This document shows positions 1 to 5,066 of a DNA stretch of 13,070 nucleotides, in pieces. Position 1 is the stretch's first letter. Each line of letters opens with the position of its first letter. The notes under the pieces are model-generated. The model made no database searches. It was not told where the DNA came from and saw nothing but the letters and a program-made list of their open reading frames with translations. The translations under genes and the position numbers were made by a program. The stretch comes from Marinagarivorans sp. UBA5870 (GTDB taxonomy: Bacteria > Pseudomonadota > Gammaproteobacteria > Pseudomonadales > Cellvibrionaceae), in contig DJFO01000031.1 of the NCBI GenBank assembly GCA_002432555.1, positions 1-13,070 of the forward strand. The letters are read 5' to 3'.

Positions 1-19
1 AGAGGTGGGATGCCTGTAA

Positions 20-484
20 CTAGGCGACTTGGTCTCGGTGGGAGTTGTGCAGAACTTCGATCATGTGATCTTCCGCTTCAAACCGGGTGGCCAAGGCTTC
101 CCCCAGCTTGGAAAGATCCTGCACCAGTGCGCCGAGGTCATCGGTTTCCTGGTATTTATCGTTGAAGTCCAGAATTAATTCCGTAGTGGCATCTATGGTC
201 TTGTAATGCACTTTGGCGAGATTCAGCCCTTCTTGATCGTCGAATTCACGCCCTTCGGCAACCAATCGCTCATAAACTTCAAAATGGCCCGCGGAAACAT
301 AATCCACGAGGATCTGACAGAAATTGCGCAGCGTGCCTTCGGTCTCTTCGGAAAAGGCCGCATTTTTCTGCGCGGAGAGACTGCAGAATAAAACGAGCAA
401 ATCCTGACGTTCCTGCAGCCAGCGATCGATGATCTCACTGACGCCCCCCCAACGCTCGCGCGCTGTCTGACAGTTTTCTAACAT
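20..484 (-). CDS. rsd: Regulator of sigma D, Rsd/AlgQ family
   Basis: A 154-residue soluble cytoplasmic protein of the Rsd/AlgQ family (E. coli Rsd is 158 aa). Family members bind the region-4 end of sigma-70 (RpoD) and keep it from core RNA polymerase, favouring alternative sigma factors in stationary phase; the Pseudomonas homologue AlgQ also affects alginate and virulence genes. Seen here: an N-terminal DRWL motif at residues 20-23, the family block DYVSAGHFEVYERL at 61-74, and a C-terminal GEALATRFEAED helix typical of the four-helix fold. The ATG at 484 has GAGGA (complement of 492-496) 7 nt upstream, a good ribosome site. It lies 168 bases downstream of dsbB on the same strand, so it may have its own promoter. 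Family assignment is strong; the physiological role is taken from homologues. Confidence 0.93.
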   Translation of the reverse strand: MLENCQTARERWGGVSEIIDRWLQERQDLLVLFCSLSAQKNAAFSEETEGTLRNFCQILVDYVSAGHFEVYERLVAEGREFDDQEGLNLAKVHYKTIDATTELILDFNDKYQETDDLGALVQDLSKLGEALATRFEAEDHMIEVLHNSHRDQVA

Positions 485-537
485 TCCACATTCCTCGGTT
501 ACAGCCGTTATGGTGGGAATTATCCGGCCTGCCGCTC

Positions 538-566
538 AAGATAGGGGATCTCAAAAAGGAGAGCAA
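538..566 (-). promoter_or_regulatory. Candidate sigma-70 promoter for rsd
   Basis: On the minus strand TTGCTC (561-566) and TATCTT (538-543) are separated by 17 bases, giving 3/6 and 4/6 matches to the sigma-70 consensus, with a predicted leader of roughly 45 bases before the rsd ATG. This is a hand-found match in the 168-base gap between dsbB and rsd. An AT-rich TATATA at about 582-587 could instead be the -10 of another promoter. Confidence 0.22.
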
Positions 567-641
567 GCCCTAAAGGGTTCTTATATATGAAGAACTGATC
601 CTGAACCGTTATAAACAAGACGGGCCCGACCGCACGCAGCG

Positions 642-664
642 CGACGCAAGGATCAGCTGCGTCG
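642..664 (-). other. Stem-loop overlapping the dsbB stop codon
   Basis: A perfect 7-bp inverted repeat, CGACGCA and TGCGTCG (642-648 and 658-664), with a 9-base loop. The dsbB stop codon (653-655) is inside the loop. No T-run follows the 3' arm on the minus strand, so this is not a standard intrinsic terminator. It could be an mRNA 3' stabiliser or a partial barrier to read-through into rsd. Confidence 0.35.
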
Positions 665-1144
665 GAGCAACTGCCAAACATTGAATCCAACCAGGCCGAT
701 GAAGGCAACCAATGTCCAGCCGGGAATACTAATGCCGAGAAAACTCCAAACCACTTCCGCACAATTGCCGTCGCCACGCAGAAGCACCGAGAGAGCGTCC
801 ATGAGTGGAAAATTTTCCAGCAGATAATTTAAATCGGGACCGCAGGCGGGCACCTGGTCCTCCGGCAGGCTTTGCAACCACAACTGGCGAATGGAAAAAG
901 AGCCACCGAGCACGGCGAAGAGAATTCCCAGCATCGCGAAGACCTTGCGACCCGACGCCCTGGGGTTTACCAGAAAAGCGATAAGGGCGGTTAATCCCAC
1001 GGCGATGATGAACACCCGCTGCGTGATGCATAGGGGACAGGGGTAAAGATCCATAAAATACTGCATGTAGAGGCCGGTTAAAATGAGGCCTGTACAGCCG
1101 AAAAAAATCAGCAGAAAGGTGGCGCGGGAGGAGGGCAGGGACAT
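653..1144 (-). CDS. dsbB: Disulfide bond formation protein DsbB
   Basis: A 163-residue inner-membrane quinone reductase of the DsbB family. It reoxidises the periplasmic oxidase DsbA and passes electrons to ubiquinone or menaquinone. Four hydrophobic helices are visible (about residues 9-27, 44-60, 67-82 and 140-158). The first catalytic pair is C36-P-L-C39 in the first periplasmic loop, followed by Arg43, which matches the quinone-contacting Arg of E. coli DsbB. The second pair is C101 and C128 in the large second periplasmic loop, so all four catalytic cysteines are present. A fifth cysteine, C17, lies in the first helix. Length is close to the usual ~170 residues. The ATG at 1144 has only a weak GGA-type ribosome site. 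It is transcribed away from the FliL-like gene, and rsd follows downstream on the same strand. Confidence 0.95.
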   Translation of the reverse strand: MSLPSSRATFLLIFFGCTGLILTGLYMQYFMDLYPCPLCITQRVFIIAVGLTALIAFLVNPRASGRKVFAMLGILFAVLGGSFSIRQLWLQSLPEDQVPACGPDLNYLLENFPLMDALSVLLRGDGNCAEVVWSFLGISIPGWTLVAFIGLVGFNVWQLLRRS

Positions 1145-1281
1145 ATGGGATTCCGAGAAAAGGTTGTGCCTATGGATGCTGTACCCTAATGAAAGTTTCG
1201 CTTCAACTCAATCCCGCCAGAGGGCGCGCTGAATTCAACTATAGTTACTGGAGCAGTCCGACCCATATTTGTGAGGCAATA

Positions 1282-1743
1282 ATGTTACGCCATGCCCTGT
1301 TGGTTTTAATGTTAGCCGGCGCCGCCGCTCTACCGGCTTTCGCGGAGGAAACAGCACCCGCGACCGATGCCGAAAAAGATGAGGAAAGCAAAGGCGAGGA
1401 CGCGGAGGGCGAGGCGATTGCCGGAGCCATTTATATCCCCCTGCGACCGCCCTTCGTTGTGAACTACGGAGGGGTCGGGCGGCTCAGGTACCTCAAAGCC
1501 GACATTTCCTTGAGGGTGCAGGACGCCAAGACCGAAGAGTCGGTGCGCCACCACATGCCTTATATTCGCAACAATCTCGTAATGTTATTCGCGGCCCAAA
1601 CCGAAGAGAGCATAGGCTCGCAGGAGGGGAAAGAAGCGTTGCGCCAGGAAGCGCTGCAGGAAGTGCGCGAGGTCATTCTGGCGGAGGATGGGCAGGAAGG
1701 TGTGATCGACTTGTATTTCACCACCTTCCTTATCCAGAAGTAA
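1282..1743 (+). CDS. FliL-family protein with predicted signal peptide
   Basis: A 153-residue protein whose C-terminal ~100 residues match the FliL family (flagellar basal-body-associated protein). Seen here are the opening block YIPLRPPFVVNYG, then YLKADISLRV, then HMPYIRNNLVMLFA and EGKEALRQEAL, ending in the characteristic YFTTFLIQK. Canonical FliL is a single-pass inner-membrane protein near the stator. This one begins with a short basic-hydrophobic stretch ending in ALPAFA (residues 16-21), which looks like a signal peptidase I site, followed by an acidic Asp/Glu-rich linker (22-50), so the mature protein may be soluble in the periplasm. I chose the ATG at 1282 because GAGG (1273-1276) precedes it at 5 bases and the signal peptide begins there; the frame is open upstream to an ATG at 1189. 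No flagellar gene is near, so a flagellar role is uncertain. It converges on gshA with a 5-base gap. Confidence 0.85.
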   Translation: MLRHALLVLMLAGAAALPAFAEETAPATDAEKDEESKGEDAEGEAIAGAIYIPLRPPFVVNYGGVGRLRYLKADISLRVQDAKTEESVRHHMPYIRNNLVMLFAAQTEESIGSQEGKEALRQEALQEVREVILAEDGQEGVIDLYFTTFLIQK

Positions 1744-1748
1744 TCGGG

Positions 1749-3383
1749 CTACGGGCAGTTCCCGCTGCTCTTGTCGGCGCAACAAACCCTATATTGCTCG
1801 TAATAAGCCCGCAGATAATCCCCGAAAGGCAGCTGCGGTTGTTGTTCCTCGGCGGCTTGCAGTGCCAGTGATTCCTCGGCCGTGTCGCTAAACCGCTTTT
1901 CCTGTTTTGGGGAAAGCGGTTGGGCGGCAAAAAAGGCGCGGTGTTCCTCTGCGCGCGCTATGCCCCATTGAAGAAAAGAAAGGTTTTGATCGCGCAATTC
2001 GCGTAGCACGCGCGCCGACGGCGTCAGTTCCGGATTGCGGACCTTTTCCAATTGCGTCTGCCGCGCGTCCTGATATAGGGTGCCGCCGCCGTGAGCTTGA
2101 TCCAGCAGTTCCGCGAGCGGCTGCAATGCTGCCAGCAATTGTTCCGCCCAGTCCGCCAGCGCCAGTTGCTCCCCCTGCGGCGTTGTCAGCAGCACTCCGG
2201 GGCGCCGTCCCTCCGTTACCACCGTTTTTTGGTTGGCCAGAATCCGCTGAAATTCCGCCTGGCCGCACAGGGGGCTCGTTTCCAAGGCGCAGAATAAAAG
2301 AAACATGTCGAGAAACCGTATCTGCGGAGCGTTGACACCACTCGGCGAAAAAGGATCTATATCGAGACAGCGCACCTCGATGTATTCCACCCCCCGACGA
2401 CACAGTGCGGTCAGCGCGGTCTCCCCTTTCTGGGCCGTGCGTTTGGGCCGGATAGCACTGTAAAACTCGTTCTCAATTTGCAGCAGACCAGTATTGAGCT
2501 GGTGAAATCGACCTTCGCTGTCTTGCAACCCGATCGTCTCGTAGGGACCGTAGGGGGTTGCTATGGCCGAGCCCAAGGTCCGGACGTAGCTGTCGAGCGA
2601 GTTGTAACAAACATACAGCTGCTCCTGGGCTTTGCTCTGGTAACCCAGGTCCCCCATGCGCAGCGAAGTGGCGTATGGGAGATGCAGTGTGTGATCACCG
2701 TCGCCAAGTGGCAGGAGGTTGTGCCGCCGGCCCGCGACAAAACTGCTGCATAGGGCAGGGGACGCGCCGAACAAATAGATCAGCAGCCAGTAGTGCCGGC
2801 GGAAATTGCGGATCAAATCAAAGTAGCGCCGCGCTATGTAAGAGTCCAGCTCCTCCACCGACCCTTCCTGTTGATGCATGAAGGCCCAAAAAGAGTTCGG
2901 CAGGGAAAAATTAAAATGCACACCCGCCACCGTCTGCATCACGCGGCCATACCTGTGCCCCAGACCGATGCGATAGACGGTTTTCATCTGGCCGCGGTTG
3001 GTGGTCCCATAGAGTGCCACCGGGATATCCGCATCCGAATCAAGTTCGCAGGGCATGCTGTGACCCCACAAAAGCTCTTCGCCAATATGCTCGTAAGTGT
3101 ACCTGTGGAGTGTCTTCAGCTGCTCGAGCAAGGTGCTGATACGATGGGACGGCGGGGTGATGAATTCCAGCAGTGACTCGCTGAAGTCGGTGGTAATCTG
3201 CGGGTGAGTAAGGGCGGAGCCCAAGCCGGGCGGGTGGCCGGTGCGGGCCAGGTGCGCGGCCGGGGTCACTCGCAAACTCTCCTTTTCAACCCCGCGCAGA
3301 ATGCCGGTCAGCAGCGGCATGTTCTCGACGTCAAACAATCCGCCGGGGATTTTTTCCCGGTTCAAGTCAATGACTTTGCCCAC
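1749..3383 (-). CDS. gshA: Glutamate-cysteine ligase, class I GshA
   Basis: A 544-residue cytoplasmic enzyme (E. coli GshA is 518) that joins L-glutamate to L-cysteine using ATP, the first and rate-limiting step of glutathione synthesis. Seen here: the N-terminal motif GVEKESLRV at residues 31-39, whose Glu33 and Glu35 align with the metal-binding acidic residues of E. coli GshA; the central block GVHFNFSLPNSFW; and YIEVR (334-338) followed by DPFSPSGV, nearly identical to the E. coli motif. The start is GTG at 3383 with GAGGA (complement of 3391-3395) 7 nt upstream, and the protein N-terminus matches the family there. Upstream on the same strand, after 94 bases, is a small gene of unknown function. 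The leader carries two stem-loops that could influence expression. No gshB is in the window. Confidence 0.96.
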   Translation of the reverse strand: MGKVIDLNREKIPGGLFDVENMPLLTGILRGVEKESLRVTPAAHLARTGHPPGLGSALTHPQITTDFSESLLEFITPPSHRISTLLEQLKTLHRYTYEHIGEELLWGHSMPCELDSDADIPVALYGTTNRGQMKTVYRIGLGHRYGRVMQTVAGVHFNFSLPNSFWAFMHQQEGSVEELDSYIARRYFDLIRNFRRHYWLLIYLFGASPALCSSFVAGRRHNLLPLGDGDHTLHLPYATSLRMGDLGYQSKAQEQLYVCYNSLDSYVRTLGSAIATPYGPYETIGLQDSEGRFHQLNTGLLQIENEFYSAIRPKRTAQKGETALTALCRRGVEYIEVRCLDIDPFSPSGVNAPQIRFLDMFLLFCALETSPLCGQAEFQRILANQKTVVTEGRRPGVLLTTPQGEQLALADWAEQLLAALQPLAELLDQAHGGGTLYQDARQTQLEKVRNPELTPSARVLRELRDQNLSFLQWGIARAEEHRAFFAAQPLSPKQEKRFSDTAEESLALQAAEEQQPQLPFGDYLRAYYEQYRVCCADKSSGNCP

Positions 3384-3477
3384 AATTCGATCCTCGGTAG
3401 ATTACAGAGTGCCCGCAACAGGATTTTTGCGGCTAGTCTTTAGGTACAGCGACAGCGCGGGAAGTCAGACCCGCGTT
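3384..3477 (-). promoter_or_regulatory. gshA leader with two tandem stem-loops
   Basis: Two perfect 6-bp stems, each with an 8-base loop, lie in the 94 bases between the upstream small gene and gshA. The first (3456-3475) is CGCGGG/CCCGCG and begins 2 bases after the upstream stop codon. The second (3413-3432) is CCGCAA/TTGCGG and ends about 30 bases before the gshA start. On the minus-strand transcript the 3' arm of the first (CCCGC) can also pair with GCGGG in the 3' arm of the second, so two exclusive folds are possible. There is no U-run after either stem on the minus strand; a TTTT (3476-3479) follows the first on the plus strand. An attenuator, translational control or a plain intercistronic barrier are all open. 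Confidence 0.35.
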
Positions 3478-3831
3478 TTAGGTGGCAGTTTCTTTAGGCT
3501 CGTTGCGCTCGTCGGCGGCGATGATGTGATCCAGGTCGTGATCCGCGGTGCCGACCGTCGCCGCGCTGAACAAATGCGCGGGGCTCCGGTCAATACCGGG
3601 AGTCATCGCTTCGCTTGCCGCCAAGGCTACCTGGCCTCTTTCGTCCAGCGCGCCGGCCACTATAGTGAGCCGCAGCTGAGGATGACGCACGGAGAGCTCA
3701 ACTTTGGTGTTAATCGCCTCGTCTCTGTAGGCAGTGCGATAGAGCGAGTGACTTTCACTACCATCGACCCATTCGCCCTGCTTATCCAGGTAGAGCTGGT
3801 CCTGGTTGCGGATGATATAGACCTCGGTCAT
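3478..3831 (-). CDS. Small conserved protein of unknown function
   Basis: A 117-residue soluble protein with no signal peptide or membrane segment. I do not recognise a named domain. The first ~70 residues (starting MTEVYIIRNQDQLYLDKQ, with GEWVDG at 37-42 of the longer frame and RDEAINTKVELSVRHPQLRL further on) look like an ordered, mostly beta domain. The last ~45 residues are Ala/Asp/Glu/His-rich and look less structured, ending ADERNEPKETAT. The ATG at 3831 is preferred: a strong ribosome site GGGGAGGG (complement of 3839-3846) lies 7 bases upstream, and the in-frame ATG at 3888 would overlap the candidate promoter. It is the gene immediately upstream of gshA on the same strand and is divergent from the type II secretion operon. 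Its function cannot be inferred from context alone. Confidence 0.75.
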   Translation of the reverse strand: MTEVYIIRNQDQLYLDKQGEWVDGSESHSLYRTAYRDEAINTKVELSVRHPQLRLTIVAGALDERGQVALAASEAMTPGIDRSPAHLFSAATVGTADHDLDHIIAADERNEPKETAT

Positions 3832-3838
3832 TGGAGCA

Positions 3839-3846
3839 CCCTCCCC
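3839..3846 (-). promoter_or_regulatory. Ribosome binding site that fixes the 3831 start
   Basis: The minus strand reads GGGGAGGG here, 7 bases before the ATG at 3831. It favours this start over the in-frame ATG at 3888, which would add 19 residues. Confidence 0.7.
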
Positions 3847-3859
3847 GTAAATGGCCGTT

Positions 3860-3888
3860 AGGATACAAACAGTTTTAGCCTGGAACAA
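3860..3888 (-). promoter_or_regulatory. Candidate sigma-70 promoter for the small gene
   Basis: On the minus strand TTGTTC (3883-3888) and TATCCT (3860-3865) are exactly 17 bases apart, matching the consensus at 3/6 and 4/6 positions. The predicted transcript would start near 3853 and have a leader of about 20 bases before the ATG at 3831. It may also drive gshA as a second gene. Confidence 0.3.
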
Positions 3889-3956
3889 GGTTGAGAGATA
3901 GGATGAGGAACAGCCCCCAAAATACGGAATTTAAAGGCTATATTTGATACAAAGTG

Positions 3957-3986
3957 TTTACAGCTCCGGTGGAATTAAGAGATATT
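3957..3986 (+). promoter_or_regulatory. Candidate promoter of the type II secretion operon
   Basis: TTTACA (3957-3962, 5/6 match to the -35 consensus) and GATATT (3981-3986, 4/6 match to the -10 consensus) are 18 bases apart on the plus strand in the only sizeable non-coding gap upstream of gspC. The predicted start lies inside or next to the palindrome at 3988-3997. The gsp genes after gspC are too tightly packed for obvious internal promoters. Confidence 0.25.
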
Positions 3987-3987
3987 G

Positions 3988-3997
3988 TGATGCATCA
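3988..3997. promoter_or_regulatory. Perfect palindrome TGATGCATCA, possible operator
   Basis: A 10-bp perfect inverted repeat lies just after the candidate -10 element of the gspC promoter, where a repressor could block transcription start. No known regulator was matched, and a single 10-bp palindrome can arise by chance. Confidence 0.25.
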
Positions 3998-4021
3998 ATA
4001 ATAAACTTGGCAGCCTTTGCG

Positions 4022-4047
4022 TGCGCCTGTCGCCCCACATAGGCGCA
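4022..4047 (+). other. Stem-loop in the gspC leader
   Basis: TGCGCCT (4022-4028) pairs perfectly with AGGCGCA (4041-4047) around a 12-base loop, giving a 7-bp GC-rich stem in the predicted 5' untranslated region 45 bases before the gspC ATG. No T-run follows, so it is not a standard terminator. It overlaps the alternative GTG start at 4021. Confidence 0.35.
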
Positions 4048-4092
4048 GAAATATTTCCGACCCCCGTTACCAATGCCCCTAGATGGAGACCC

Positions 4093-5064
4093 ATGGTGGC
4101 CCTGAAGAACGTCGCCAATACACCGCTTATCGCCGATGCCGAAGCCGCCGTCGCGCGCGGTCTCGCCGTCGCGCGCAAGGTGCCGCTGAAGTACTGGCGC
4201 ATGGGCGTGTTGGCGCTGGTGCTTTTTTGGATCTGCCACAATCTCGCTGTGCTTGTGTGGTATCTGGTACCGACACCGCAGTTGCCAGTGGCGCAGGTTA
4301 CGCCGAGTACCGGTGTAACAACCGCCGCCGGTCCCAGTCGCAACGTCGACATAGTGGCGGTTCAGGCACTAAACCTTTTTGGTGATTTCAACGCTGTACC
4401 CGTTGCGGCGGTCGCACCCGAACCCCAACAGCAGATCGAAATTACTAAGCTCAACCTGGAGCTGCAGGGCATCATAGCGGCGAACGACCCCAACCAATCC
4501 TGGGCGATTATCGGTCGAGCGAACGAGCAAAAGCTTTATAAGGTCGGCGACCCGATCGACGGAGCCAACGGTGTTAAGCTGGCGGAGATTCACAGCCTGA
4601 AAGTCATCCTCAACAATAACGGCAGTCTCGAGGAGCTCTGGCTGTACGGTGAGGACGGCCTTAAGGTCGCGAGCGCCGCGCCGCCACAGCAACCGACTTT
4701 CACGCCGCCCCCCGTAAACAACAGTCCGGCCTCGCCCGCCCCGGCGGATGTCCAGGCGTCGATCAGCCGAGATCAGATCGAACAGGCAAAAAATATTGGC
4801 GATGTGGTGCGGTTCATGGTTGCCACCGAAAACGGCAAGATGATCGGCTACAAGGTGCGCCCCGGGCGCAAGCGCGAATTATTTGATCAGGTAGGGCTGC
4901 GGGCCGACGACATAGTGGTGTCGGTGAACGGGATCGAAGTGAACGAACCGCAAAAAGTGCGGGAGGTTTACCAGGCGTTAAAAAATGCCACGGAAGCCAA
5001 TCTCCAGGTGATGCGTGACGGCTCGACGCATTCCATCCAAATTACCATGAGTTCCGAGGGGTAA
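4093..5064 (+). CDS. gspC: Type II secretion protein GspC, inner-membrane clamp
   Basis: A 323-residue bitopic inner-membrane protein that links the inner-membrane platform to the secretin GspD and helps select substrates. In order: a cytoplasmic N-terminus (1-36) with a basic patch before the membrane, one transmembrane helix (about 37-59), a proline-containing periplasmic linker, the homology region from NLFGDF (94-99) to about 195, which binds the N0 domain of GspD, a Pro/Ala-rich spacer, and a C-terminal PDZ domain (about 237-320, containing GLRADDIVVSVNG). The PDZ form is that of Klebsiella, Erwinia or Vibrio GspC rather than the coiled-coil form of Pseudomonas XcpP. I chose ATG 4093 (GGAG at 4085-4088, 4 bases away); an in-frame GTG at 4021 would add 24 residues and lies at a stem-loop. 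It is the first gene of the operon; gspD follows after 2 bases. Confidence 0.94.
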   Translation: MVALKNVANTPLIADAEAAVARGLAVARKVPLKYWRMGVLALVLFWICHNLAVLVWYLVPTPQLPVAQVTPSTGVTTAAGPSRNVDIVAVQALNLFGDFNAVPVAAVAPEPQQQIEITKLNLELQGIIAANDPNQSWAIIGRANEQKLYKVGDPIDGANGVKLAEIHSLKVILNNNGSLEELWLYGEDGLKVASAAPPQQPTFTPPPVNNSPASPAPADVQASISRDQIEQAKNIGDVVRFMVATENGKMIGYKVRPGRKRELFDQVGLRADDIVVSVNGIEVNEPQKVREVYQALKNATEANLQVMRDGSTHSIQITMSSEG

Positions 5065-5066
5065 AA

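Noticed and set aside
621..628. CGGGCCCG palindrome between dsbB and rsd
   Set aside because: An 8-bp GC palindrome with no loop and no T-run is expected by chance in GC-rich DNA.
1189..1281. In-frame upstream ATG for the FliL-like gene
   Set aside because: It would put 31 hydrophilic residues before the signal peptide and has no good ribosome site, whereas GAGG precedes ATG 1282.
4021..4092. Upstream GTG start for gspC
   Set aside because: It adds 24 residues unlike GspC N-termini and sits at a stem-loop; ATG 4093 has a GGAG site. It is not fully excluded.
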